This document shows positions 9,077 through 18,400 of a stretch of DNA of 64,000 nucleotides, piece after piece. The notes beneath the pieces were generated by a model. That model was not told the DNA's origin and did no database searches. It was given only the letters and a program-made list of their open reading frames with translations. The DNA lies in the NCBI GenBank assembly GCA_049514555.1, contig JBEKUY010000003.1:248001-312000 (forward strand). The letters are read 5' to 3'. Made by a program: the position numbers and the translations under genes. This stretch comes from JBEKUY01 sp049514555. GTDB lineage: Bacteria; Acidobacteriota; Terriglobia; Acidiferrales; UBA7541. Positions within the stretch are counted from its first letter, which is position 1. Every line of letters begins with the position of its first letter.

Positions 9077-10243
9077 TCACTCGAGCGAGGGAGCAGGCGC
9101 GCGAAACGCAAATTTCAAGAGCAGCGGCGTCAGCAGCGTGCTGGCAATAACGACGAAGACGATCATGCTGTACGAATTTGCGCTAAGGACCGACAATCCC
9201 AGACCGACTTGCGCCACGATCATGGCCACTTCGCCTCGCGGCGCCATCCCGATCCCGACTCGCACGGCGTTCCTCCAGCCGAGCCGCAGAACGCCGGCGC
9301 CGCAGCCGATCAGCTTGGTAACGATCGCCGCCGCGAGAATCACCAGCGCCAGGAGAAGGGCCGACCCCGAATGGAAGATGGTGAAACTGAAATGCAAGCC
9401 GATGCCGGCAAGGAAGAATGGCACCAGCAGTTCGCTAACCCCGCGAGTCAGGTCGCGCACGCGGTGGTCGGCGGTTTCTGAAAGAGCCATGCCCGCGAGA
9501 AAGGCTCCGACGATTGCCGCAATGCCGGCGTAAAGAGCAAGCACGGCAATGGCGAACAGCAGCACCAGCGAAAGGTGGAACTGCGCTTCCTCGGCGCGGA
9601 CTTGCGATCGGAAGAGAGGGAGCAGGTGGCGCGCGGCTTTCGTTCCCCACAGCGCCACAACCACGGTGAAGGTGCTCGCCAGCAGGGCCATGATCGCGAT
9701 GGTGAAGAAGCTGGCGCGCCCCTGAGCGATGCTGCTGACGACAGCGAGTGCGATCAGACCGAATACATCGTCAATCACAGCCGCGGCGAGGATGATGCGG
9801 CTCGCAACCTCCTGCAGCAAGCCGCGCGCCGCGAGTACCGAGGCGGTGATGCCCACGCTCGTGGCCATCAGCGCTGCACCTACGAAGCTCGCTTCTGCCT
9901 TCGTCGCGCCCCACGCGAGCAGGATGCCCCATCCGGCGAGGAAGGGCACGAGTTCACCGAGGCCCGCCACGAACGCTGCGGTGCCTCCCACGCGCACGAG
10001 ATCGGACGCCTTCACCTCGAGTCCCACGCCGAACAGCAGAAAAAGCACTCCCAGGTCCGCCAGCGCCTTCAACGTGTCGCTTGGCGCGATCCAGCCCAGC
10101 ACGCTTGGGCCGATCAGAACGCCCGCGAGAATTTCTCCTACGATGCCGGGCAAACTCAACCGCTCGAAAAGTTCGGCCATCAGCTTGGCCGAGCCAAACA
10201 CGATCAGGATGATGAGCGGGAGCGGAAGCGCGGAGCCGTGCAT
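9077..10243 (-). CDS. Kef-type cation:proton antiporter (CPA2 family)
   Basis: 388 residues, almost all hydrophobic, with about 11-12 membrane spans. Family hallmarks are LPGIVGEILAGVLIGPSVLG near residues 31-50 and the paired aspartates in AAVIDDVFGL near 158-159 that bind the transported ion and proton. The later MAPRGEVAMIVAQVG segment is also typical. No C-terminal TrkA-N/RCK domain is present, so nucleotide or glutathione gating of the KefB/C kind is not expected; Na+ or K+ exchange for protons is inferred. It converges on the CocE gene with only 21 bases between stops. Confidence 0.88.
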   Translation of the reverse strand: MHGSALPLPLIILIVFGSAKLMAELFERLSLPGIVGEILAGVLIGPSVLGWIAPSDTLKALADLGVLFLLFGVGLEVKASDLVRVGGTAAFVAGLGELVPFLAGWGILLAWGATKAEASFVGAALMATSVGITASVLAARGLLQEVASRIILAAAVIDDVFGLIALAVVSSIAQGRASFFTIAIMALLASTFTVVVALWGTKAARHLLPLFRSQVRAEEAQFHLSLVLLFAIAVLALYAGIAAIVGAFLAGMALSETADHRVRDLTRGVSELLVPFFLAGIGLHFSFTIFHSGSALLLALVILAAAIVTKLIGCGAGVLRLGWRNAVRVGIGMAPRGEVAMIVAQVGLGLSVLSANSYSMIVFVVIASTLLTPLLLKFAFRAPAPSLE

Positions 10244-10390
10244 GTTTTGGCGAACGCCGCTTCAGAAACGATCGGCGGCGTTTCCGGAGAGTATACCGAA
10301 TCGGTGGTCAAACAAGTGAAGAACCGGAGCGCATCGCGGGACCCCTCAACTGTCAGGGGCGAGAGGATCCCGAACGCGCTCCGGCTCAGC

Positions 10391-10409
10391 TTACCGGGGT
10401 GGCCGGTAA
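10391..10409. other. Short hairpin downstream of the porin gene
   Basis: TTACCGG at 10391-10397 pairs with CCGGTAA at 10403-10409 across a five-base loop. It lies just past the stop of the leftward porin gene. No T-run follows on the minus strand, so if it ends transcription it is not a canonical intrinsic terminator. Confidence 0.3.
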
Positions 10410-10419
10410 ATCCGATCCG

Positions 10420-11778
10420 CTAACGCTTTGGCCCGAAGAACGCGACGACTCCGAGCGTAGCGGTTGTTTGGTGTTTGGAAACGGCCAGCGCATCAAGTCG
10501 GTTGAAGAACGGCACGTCGGACCAGTCATAGCGGTATTCCGCTCGCGCCAGCAGTCCTTCGAGCATTTTGTACTCCACCGTGAACGTGCCTTCTTTGACG
10601 TGCTGAGGCGTTCCCGTGGAGAAGCCTTGGCGATCGGCAAACCATTCGATACGCGGCGTAATCGCCCACTTCGGGGTCACTTGGACGTGCAGCGCTCCGG
10701 CAACTCCGGTCCACACGCTCAACGGAAGCGAGAACCCACTGGTCGTCGCGCAGGTCGTGGTTTCTGCTCCCGTGGGGATAACGCACCTGTTTTGGCCATA
10801 GTCGTAGTTGATGTAGGCGCTCACCTTGCTCGTCGGCGTCAGCGTCAGAGTGGTGTCGAACAGGTGCCGCCAGCCCTTGTTCGTATTGGGGTTCTCCGGA
10901 CCGGTATGGTAGTTCACTGCCCAGCCGAAGTACTTCGCCGTGTAGGCGCCCGTGAACATGACCGTTTTCCCGCTGTTGTTGTCTTCGACGTTGTTCCAGC
11001 CGTTCACCAGCATGAAGCCGCCGGTGAAGTGCTTGCCAACGGGAAAATTCACGCGCAGGCCGAAGTGGTAGTAGGGAATCGCCCAGGAAAACAGAAGCGA
11101 GCGCGAATAGTTCCAGTTATTGGGAGTTTCAATGACTTCGGCGCCGTCGCTGGTGACGAATTTGCCGAAGTCGATCTCCACTCCGTGGAGTCTCGCCGGC
11201 TTGAAGCTCGCGTAGGCCTGCTCGATATACCGGAAGATCTCCGGCTGCTTTTCGTTCTGCGAGATGATGTCGAACGCCCTGCCGAAGCCGAAGTCAACTT
11301 GGAAGCCGACCGGGTCCGGCGAGTGCGACGCCGACAATTTGAGCATGTTGAGGCTGAATGAGTTGGGTATCACGTTGAAGTTGTAGAGCTGATTGCCGCA
11401 ACCAGCCGGAAAACTCGGATTGCAGCCCGTGCTGCCGGCGACGTTATGCGGATGATTGCCGTTGAACGTGTAGTAGACGTCCACGAGACCGCTGAAGTCG
11501 ATCGGCCCGGCCGACCACGTCGGCGGCCCCGCGGGCGCTGGCGCTGGTGCCGGTGCCGGCGCGGGCTGCTGCGCCGGGGGATTCGCAGGGGCACTTTGCG
11601 CGGCTGGGGCGGAAGCCGTCGAAGACGTATCCTGCGCCGGTGCGTTCGCGTTTGTGCTCTGTGCCGCGGGCGTCGCAGCCGCCGTGGGTGGATCCTGTGC
11701 CGGGGAACTGGACTGTCCAAGGGCTGGCAACGCCAGTACCAACCCCAGCAGAAACGTGTGGACACACTTCGAGCTCAT
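10420..11778 (-). CDS. Outer-membrane beta-barrel porin (BBP2/OmpL-like)
   Basis: 452 residues: a signal peptide (TFLLGLVLALPALGQ), then an Ala/Pro/Gln-rich linker of about 60 residues including a PAPAPAPAPA run, then a barrel starting at GPIDFSGLVDVYYTFNGNHP, the characteristic opening strand of the putative beta-barrel porin-2 family. Alternating aromatic strands follow to a terminal strand TATLGVVAFFGPKR. The ATG at 11778 has GGAGGAGGAG upstream; a TTG two codons earlier is possible but closer to that site. Proline-rich linkers of this kind may reach through peptidoglycan. The transported solute is unknown. Confidence 0.82.
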   Translation of the reverse strand: MSSKCVHTFLLGLVLALPALGQSSSPAQDPPTAAATPAAQSTNANAPAQDTSSTASAPAAQSAPANPPAQQPAPAPAPAPAPAGPPTWSAGPIDFSGLVDVYYTFNGNHPHNVAGSTGCNPSFPAGCGNQLYNFNVIPNSFSLNMLKLSASHSPDPVGFQVDFGFGRAFDIISQNEKQPEIFRYIEQAYASFKPARLHGVEIDFGKFVTSDGAEVIETPNNWNYSRSLLFSWAIPYYHFGLRVNFPVGKHFTGGFMLVNGWNNVEDNNSGKTVMFTGAYTAKYFGWAVNYHTGPENPNTNKGWRHLFDTTLTLTPTSKVSAYINYDYGQNRCVIPTGAETTTCATTSGFSLPLSVWTGVAGALHVQVTPKWAITPRIEWFADRQGFSTGTPQHVKEGTFTVEYKMLEGLLARAEYRYDWSDVPFFNRLDALAVSKHQTTATLGVVAFFGPKR

Positions 11779-12084
11779 GCGCAATTCTTCTCCTCCTCCA
11801 GATTAGTTTTCCAGACAGCGGTCCCGAATATCTTTCGCGACTTCAATCTACGTGCGGCTGTTCTGGAATGCCAACGCATAATTCCGATTGCTGGAATGCA
11901 AAATTCTTAAGCGTTTCTGCTTACCCCGCGAGAGCGCTGCAGGAGACCGCATCCTATAGAGCAAGAGGCAGTTATGCGGCGCAAAGAACGAGCCTCCGTG
12001 GCTTCGAGGTTGCTACGGTAGAGCCAGGGGCCTCAGCGAGTCATGAACGATTCATAAGGAAGTTATAAAGATGGGGAGGGCCGG
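11779..12084. other. Gene-free stretch between porin and LytTR regulator
   Basis: 306 bases with no convincing gene. Both neighbours are leftward, so it should contain the porin promoter and the end of the two-component operon. The porin ribosome site GGAGGAGGAG is at its left edge. No strong hairpin plus T-run was found. Confidence 0.4.
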
Positions 12085-12858
12085 TCAGCGGTCAAGTAGC
12101 TCGCGAAGACGAGTGTAGCCGGCGCGACTGACCGGAAGCTGCGCGCCGCTGGTCAGGACGACGACGTGCGTGTCTTTTCCGTAGGGTTCAATCTTCGCGA
12201 CGCGCTCCAGGTTCACAATGTAGGAGCGGTGGATGCGCGGAAAACGGCGGGGATCGAGCGATTTTTCGAGGCTGGAAATCGGCTGCTGCTTGAGATGCTT
12301 CTTGCCTTCGGAGCACAGAGCGACGTAATCGTCCTGCGCCTCGGCGTAATCAAGCTTGGCAATGGGGATGATGTGCACGCGCGTTCCATCTTTCACCACA
12401 ACGCGCTCGGAATACTGCTCGGGCGGGCGCGCTTCGGCGGCCAGTTCGGCCGGAGGGGGCAGATGGCCTCCCAGCCGCTCTTTCACCCGGGCCAGAGCCG
12501 TTTCCAAACGATCGGCGCCGAAGGGTTTCAGCAAGTAGTCCACCGCGTGGGCCTCAAATGCGCGGAGGGCGTACTGATCGTAGGCGGTGACGAAGATGAC
12601 GGCCATGTCGGTGCCGGTCAACTCCAGCACCTCGAAACCGTCGAGCTTGGGCATTTGCACGTCGAGGAAGAGCAGATCGGGCTTCTGCTGGGCGATGACC
12701 TTCACCGCTTCAAAACCGTTCGCGCATTCGGCGACGATCTCGATCTCCGCGTGTGCTTGCAGAAGTTCGCGGAGGACCTGGCGTGACAGTTCTTCATCGT
12801 CCACGACGACGGCGTGGATTTTTCTCTGGGTTTCGCGCCGTTCCGCTTCGAGTGTCAC
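12085..12858 (-). CDS. LytTR-family response regulator
   Basis: 257 residues. Receiver domain at the N-terminus: HAVVVDDEE acidic pair, phospho-acceptor Asp in LLFLDVQMPKLDG, FVTAYDQYALRAF and the Lys of YLLKPFGADRL. A linker of about 30 residues leads to a LytTR DNA-binding domain (VVVKDGTRVHIIPIAKLDYAEAQDDYV, then FPRIHRSYIVNLERV). The GTG start at 12858 forms a GTGA overlap with the stop of the kinase gene; longer in-frame extension upstream lies inside the kinase and is rejected. It is partnered with the kinase and two membrane proteins in one leftward operon. Confidence 0.9.
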   Translation of the reverse strand: MTLEAERRETQRKIHAVVVDDEELSRQVLRELLQAHAEIEIVAECANGFEAVKVIAQQKPDLLFLDVQMPKLDGFEVLELTGTDMAVIFVTAYDQYALRAFEAHAVDYLLKPFGADRLETALARVKERLGGHLPPPAELAAEARPPEQYSERVVVKDGTRVHIIPIAKLDYAEAQDDYVALCSEGKKHLKQQPISSLEKSLDPRRFPRIHRSYIVNLERVAKIEPYGKDTHVVVLTSGAQLPVSRAGYTRLRELLDR

Positions 12859-13952
12859 GCGGCACCATTCCTTTTTTCTTCGGGCCCTTTCACGGGGCCT
12901 TCCGCGGGGAGCAGCAGGTTCACGCGGAAGTCCTCTCCTTCCCGAGTCACGCTCATGCGCGCGCGATCCGCATAGCACGCGGCCAGGCGCTGGCGGACGT
13001 TTTCGAGCCCCAGACCGTTCCGGCGCGACGGCGGCGCCTCGGGATCAAAGCGGTTTTCGACCACGATGGCCACGTCATCTGCCTTACGTTTCACGGTGAG
13101 GCGGATCCATCCGCCTTCGGGCAAATGCGCGATGCCGTGCGCGACCGCGTTCTCGACGAGCGGCTGGAGAAGAAGCGGCGGCACCAGGCAGCCCACCGCG
13201 CCGGCATCGATCTCTTCCTGCATGTCCAGGCGCGCGCCGAAGCGCACTTTTTCCACCTGTAAGAAGCAGTGGATCAGGGCCAACTCCTCTTCCAGAGGAA
13301 CCACCGTTTTCTGGCCGAGACCGAGCGTCCGCCGAAGGAAGTCGCCGAGCAGGATGCACATTTCGCGGGCGCGCGCGGGATCGGCGCTCGTGAGCGCGCT
13401 GATGGAATGCAGACAGTTGAAGATGAAATGCGGATTCACCTGCGCCTTGAGGGCGCGCAATTCGGCATCGCGGGCGTGGACACGAGCCTCGAGCGCGCGT
13501 TCTTCGGCTTGGCGCGAAGCCTCCGTGGCAATGAGCACGTGATGGAGCGCCACCGACAACAAATACAAGAAGACGCCCATGCCGAAAATCAGCCCGCTCG
13601 CGCGCGGAACCTTCGCCTCGATCCCAGCCAGCCCCGTCAGCCGCGATAGCCACGGGGCGGAAGCCCGCGCGATGAGAAGCCAGAGGCCACTTTCGATTGC
13701 TGCAGCGGCGAGGTAGGTAAGGCCGAGCCAGAATATACCGGGGCGCGGCTCGACCACGGCCCAGCGGCAGGCATACCAGGAGGACAGGCAGAAGAACGCA
13801 TAGAGCAGGCATAGCGGCACGCCGAGCACGACGGCTTCGACCAGGCGAAACCCCGCGCCGATCACCAAGAGGTACACGACAAGGCCGGCGAGCGGGATCC
13901 ACCCGAGCAAGTACAGCCCCAGCCGTCGCAGGTTTCCCAATATCGGATGCAT
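12855..13952 (-). CDS. LytS-like membrane sensor histidine kinase
   Basis: 365 residues. Four to five hydrophobic segments occupy residues ~11-140, with no large extracellular sensor loop, so the stimulus is likely felt in or near the membrane. A short coiled linker (EASRQAEERALEARVHARDAELRALKAQ) leads to the His_kinase motif QVNPHFIFN with phospho-acceptor His near 175. The HATPase region shows LVENAVAHGI (N box) and NGLGLENVRQRL (G box). Its stop overlaps the LytTR regulator start and its own start is five bases after the LiaF-like gene, so all four genes are probably one transcript. Confidence 0.9.
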   Translation of the reverse strand: MHPILGNLRRLGLYLLGWIPLAGLVVYLLVIGAGFRLVEAVVLGVPLCLLYAFFCLSSWYACRWAVVEPRPGIFWLGLTYLAAAAIESGLWLLIARASAPWLSRLTGLAGIEAKVPRASGLIFGMGVFLYLLSVALHHVLIATEASRQAEERALEARVHARDAELRALKAQVNPHFIFNCLHSISALTSADPARAREMCILLGDFLRRTLGLGQKTVVPLEEELALIHCFLQVEKVRFGARLDMQEEIDAGAVGCLVPPLLLQPLVENAVAHGIAHLPEGGWIRLTVKRKADDVAIVVENRFDPEAPPSRRNGLGLENVRQRLAACYADRARMSVTREGEDFRVNLLLPAEGPVKGPEEKRNGAA

Positions 13953-13957
13953 TGAGG

Positions 13958-14653
13958 TCAGTTCTTAATGACGATTCCGCCCAACACCGCGATGCCTCTC
14001 ACGACCAGCGTCTTGGGCTTACCTTCCGGTTTCTGTAATGGTCCGTGCGTCTCGTCAACGTAGCCCCCGAAAATGCTCGTGCCCCTCACCCTCACGTCCC
14101 AGGATTCCGGCACGCGTATTTCTCCACCTCCCATAAAGGCGTTGGCCTCAATTTCGGCTTCATCGGCTTCCAGATTGGCCTCCCTCAGATCGATCTGGAA
14201 GCCTCCGCAGAGGGCAAATAACCTGCCGCCCCGGAAGTTCTTTGCGTTGATGCGAAACTTGGCGCCACCGAAGACGGCCACGTGGTCAATATAGGAATCG
14301 GGTGAACTCGCTTCTCGTTTTCTTCCTTCAAAGGTCCACCAGATCATCACCACGCCGCCCAGAATCAGCACCATCGGCCAAAAGAGGGAGAACGGATCGT
14401 AGGGATTATGGAGCGCGTGAAGTTGGAACAGCACTCCCATGGCAAGGAGAACCCCACCCCAGAGGCGACGATGCTCGCCGCTCCCGCTGAAGATGCGCAC
14501 GAGTCCCAGAATAATGAGGATGGAAGGCCAGAAGCGAAATACCTGCCTGGCCGGAACAATCCCTTCCAGGTCCAGGTAGAAGATCAGGCCCAGCGCGATC
14601 AGGAACAACCCGCCGAACAGGCGGGACCGATTGCCGGAGAATCCTTCACTCAT
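13958..14653 (-). CDS. LiaF-like membrane protein with LiaI/LiaF transmembrane region
   Basis: 231 residues. Four hydrophobic segments form two similar pairs at the N-terminus (LFGGLFLIALGLIFYL...FWPSILIILGLVRIF, then LWGGVLLAMGVLFQ...FWPMVLILGGVVMIWW), the LiaI-LiaF-like repeat. The C-terminal soluble half is a right-handed-helix-like series (VAVFGGAKFRI, GRLFALCGGFQIDLREA, IEANAFMGGGEIRVP, SIFGGYVDETH, IAVLGGIVIKN) seen in LiaF. The start at 14653 has AAAGGAGAAAG upstream. LiaF proteins restrain two-component kinases that answer envelope stress; its place just before a LytS-type kinase supports that role, by inference. Confidence 0.82.
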   Translation of the reverse strand: MSEGFSGNRSRLFGGLFLIALGLIFYLDLEGIVPARQVFRFWPSILIILGLVRIFSGSGEHRRLWGGVLLAMGVLFQLHALHNPYDPFSLFWPMVLILGGVVMIWWTFEGRKREASSPDSYIDHVAVFGGAKFRINAKNFRGGRLFALCGGFQIDLREANLEADEAEIEANAFMGGGEIRVPESWDVRVRGTSIFGGYVDETHGPLQKPEGKPKTLVVRGIAVLGGIVIKN

Positions 14654-14933
14654 GGCTTTCTCCTTTGACAATTCCTGCGCGACCTTTCCGGCGACCCCGC
14701 GATTCCTCGATCCACAGCAAGATTCCCGCCAGGATCAGGGCCGACGGCGCGAGCCAGAGTGCGCCACGCAACACGTAACCGGCCGATTGGACCGGCATCA
14801 TGCGCCAAGCGGACACGGACACGACCCACAAGGGCCACAGCCCTTCCCACTGCAGGTGAGCATAACTCAATTCGCAGACCGCCAGTGCCATTGCTGTCAG
14901 AATCAGCGCTGCGGTCCAGTTTGTGTTTCGCAT
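14646..14933 (-). CDS. Small two-span membrane protein, first gene of the LytS/LytR operon
   Basis: 95 residues from an ATG with GGGAGAAGAGG upstream: hydrophobic WTAALILTAMALAVCEL, a Trp-rich loop (HLQWEGLWPLWVV), a third hydrophobic stretch (LWLAPSALILAGILLWIEE) and a basic tail. I do not recognise a named family. The open frame extends 66 codons upstream but that part is Pro/Arg-rich and not gene-like. Its stop overlaps the LiaF-like start by eight bases, so the pair is likely made together and may form one membrane sensing unit. Confidence 0.65.
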   Translation of the reverse strand: MRNTNWTAALILTAMALAVCELSYAHLQWEGLWPLWVVSVSAWRMMPVQSAGYVLRGALWLAPSALILAGILLWIEESRGRRKGRAGIVKGESHE

Positions 14934-15401
14934 AGCCTCTTCTCCCATCGCCCTGAAGTTCTTACGGTTCATGCGCCAAAGGTAATCGGGCCGGGGGGCG
15001 ATGTCTCGGGCAAATCGGCGAGCGGGGGCTTGCTGCCGGTGAATGGGGGGATAAGATGGACCAAGGAAAGGGGGCCACAGCGGCGGGGAATTGGCCGGAG
15101 CAAAGGTTCGAACCACGGGGAGGGGAGTCAAGTCCGGGAACTTTTTGAATTCCGGGGGGAATACATGATGGGCAAATGTCTCCGGTGCGCGGCGATTTCA
15201 GCGACTCGGCCGGGAACCCAAAGAAAGCGCCGGCCCGCGAACCCGCTGCAACCAATCGCGCCTGGGGAACGTCTTTTTATGGGGTGGAAGGAACGCGCAT
15301 CCAGTGCAGTTCTCCCGGCCTGATCGGCATACCTCGAGGCGGCGTGCCCAGGCGGGATCACGGCTATTCAGGGCAGCACGCTTCCAGGATGGAATCAGCG
15401 A
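14934..15401. other. Intergenic region between divergent units
   Basis: 468 bases between the leftward LytS/LytR operon and the rightward receptor gene. Several short frames cross it but none has a plausible start or protein. It should carry both promoters; no consensus -35/-10 pair stood out. A loose inverted repeat around 15136-15160 (TCCGGGAA then TTCCGGGG) is the only structured element noticed. Confidence 0.35.
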
Positions 15402-18400
15402 GTGAGATTACTCAAACAGGGAATCAGCGGTAGAGGATTGTTTCTGCTGATCGTGCTCTTGTGTTTTTCCACGTGCCGCGCTCAAGAAACAGCTCCTGCG
15501 GCGGCCGAAGCTGCTTCCGCGGGCGCACCCGTGCAGATTGCCGGTACCGTGAAGACAGCGGAAGGCGTGCCGGTTCCCGGGGCAACGGTGCGCGCGGTGG
15601 CGAGCGAGTCCGGCAAAACCTGGCTCACTTGGACTGACGACACGGGCAAATTCGAATTCGCCGAGCTTCCCGGAGGGCACTATCGCGTAGAGGTCGAGCA
15701 ACTCGGTTTTGAAACGGTGAGCCGCGAGGCGGATTTCAGCTCGGCAAACGCGTCGCCCCTGGAGTTGATGATGCGCGTCGGTACGGGTGAGGCTTCTGCG
15801 GCGGCCGCAGCGAACGGGGGAGCGAAAACCCCAGCGAGCGCGCCTGGAGCGGCCGCGGGCCAGGGTGCGGGGAATGCCCAAGGCAATCATGGGCCACAGC
15901 AAGGCACGGGCGGCCGCGGACAAGGGCAGGGAGGTCCTGCAGTTCCAGCCGGGGTGGTAAACGCGATGCGGCAGGGAATGGGCGGATTTCAGCAGGTCGA
16001 TGTCAACGGTGAAACCCCGCAGAACGGCCAGACTCAAGGCCAGAACCGGGGCAATGGCGCGACTGGCGAACTGGCCGTCTCGAACGTGCTGGGCGGAGGA
16101 TTGGGCTCGGCAGCTTCTTCGGACGCATTCTTGATGAATGGAACCGTGGGGCGCGGCGCAACCGTCGGCGAGGGTGGGTTTTCCATGGGCGGTCCTGGGG
16201 GACCAGGGATGGGCGGGCCGGGCGGCGCGGGCGGCGGAGCTTTTCCAGGGCAGGGTGGCGGCGGACCGGGCGGTGGACCCGGCGGTCCAGGCGGGTTCGG
16301 CGGGCCCATGGGCGGCGGCGGGCCGCGTGGAGGTGGAGGAGGACAGCGGGGCGGAGGACCAAGAGGCGGCGGCCAAGGTCAAGGGGTCGGCGGACTCTGG
16401 GGCGCACAACGAATCATGCGCCAGCAGGTGAACCGTATTCGTTTCAGCATCTACGATACCCTCGACAACTCCGTTTGGGACGCGCGGCCTTACTCGCTGA
16501 CGGAATCGAATCCCCCGAAAATCAATCATTACAACGAACGGTTCGGCGGAATGCTCGGCGGGCCACTCAGCATCCCTCACGTGTACGACGGGAAAGATAA
16601 GACGTTTTTCTTCCTCAACTACAACTTGAACCGGCAGAAGAGCCCGGTGGACTCGTTTGCGACCGTGCCGACGGTAGATGACAGGAACGGAAACTTCTGT
16701 CCGCGGAACGTCCAGTTGTTCAACTCCAGCGCCATCAATCCGGATGGCTGTTCGCTATCCAGCATCAATCCCGCGGCGCAGGCGCTACTGCAGTTTATTC
16801 CCGAGCCGAATGTGCCGGGGGCTGGGACGGTGCAAAACTATCACCTTCAAACGACCGTTCCGGTCGACAACGACGCCTTTAATATGCACGTGCTGCACAC
16901 GATCAATTCGAAGCTCAACCTCAACGTGGGATACCACTTCAGCTCGACGCGGCAGGAAGGCATTCAGAACTTTCCCCTGCTGTTGAGCAACGTCTCCACT
17001 CGGGGACAGAGCGCCTCCCTTGGGCTGAACGACAACGTGTCCCCTAAGCTGCTGAACGCGATTCAGGTCAGTTGGAACCGTTCGCGGGCGTATACGCTCA
17101 ATGGCTTCGCGTTTACCAACGATGTCGCCGGGAATGCGGGGATCAACGGAGTCTCGCCGGACGCGATCAACTTCGGCCTCCCACTGATCAACTTCACGAA
17201 TTTCAACGACTGGGTCGATCCGGTGCCGTCGCTCGTGAGGAACCAGACCTGGCGCTTCATGGACAACATCACTTACACCCGGGGGAAGCATACCTATCAG
17301 GCGGGAGCGGAAGTGCGCCGGATCGAAAACAATAACGACGCCGATCCCACGCCGCGCGGGCAGTTTGTGTTCACGGGAAGAATGACCAGTCAGCTCGACA
17401 GCAGCGGAAACCCGGTGCAGGGCACGGGATTTGATTTCGCAGACTTCCTCCTGGGGCTGCCGGACACGACCTCAGTGCGCTTCGGCAGCTCGAGCGTCTA
17501 TTTCCGTAACTGGGGCTTCGTCGGCTACGCGCAGGACGATTGGCACATGACCCCCAGGTTCACGCTGCAATATGGCGTGCGTTATGAAGCTTTCACTCCG
17601 CCCATCGAACTCGACAATCACATCGCCAATCTCGCGCTGAATGGCTCTCTCACCGCCGCGACCGTGGTTTGTCCCGTGGCGACCACGGGTTGCGCCGCCG
17701 CCCCGACCCGCTCGCTGATCAACGGGGACTACAACAATTGGGCGCCGCGGCTGGGATTCGCATGGCGGCCACGGCAGAAAACGCCGCTCGTAGTTCGCGC
17801 CAGCTACGGGATTTTCTATAACGAATCTATCTACAGCCAACTCGGCGCGGAAATGGCCAACCAGCCGCCCTGGGCGCAGTCCGGCACTCTCGTGAGTACG
17901 GCGCAGAATCAATTGACGCTTCAAAACGGATTGCCGACTTCCTTTCAATCTTCGGGTGTTGTGAACAACACCGCTGCGGTGAGTCCGAACTATCGGGTGG
18001 GCTACGCGCAGATCTGGAATTTTTCGCTCGAGTCGCAGTTCAAGCCCAATTGGGTGCTCACGCTGACCTATACCGGCACGAAGGGCACTGACCTCGACAT
18101 GCTGCTTTCGCCCAACCGCAATCCTACGGGCGCGGCCCCGCCGATTCCCGGTGTGGGCGTTTTTAACTACGACATTTCGGGGGGATCTTCCATCTACCAC
18201 GCCATGCAGGTGCTGCTGCAGCACCGCTTCGCGCACGGGCTGATGTTCCGCGGAGTCTATACATTTGGGAAATCCATCGATGACGCGAGTTCGATTGGCG
18301 GTGGGGCGCCTGTCGTCGTGCAGGACGAAAACAATATCGCCGCCGAGCGCGGGCTTTCTTCCTTCGACATTCGGCACCAGTTCACCGGATTTTGGGTTTA

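Noticed and set aside
10391..10409. Calling the small hairpin a true intrinsic terminator
   Set aside because: There is no T-run on either side; kept only as a hairpin.
9575..10423. A 282-codon rightward frame opposite the Kef-type antiporter
   Set aside because: The antiporter frame has clear membrane spans and family motifs; the opposite frame is polar, low-complexity text.
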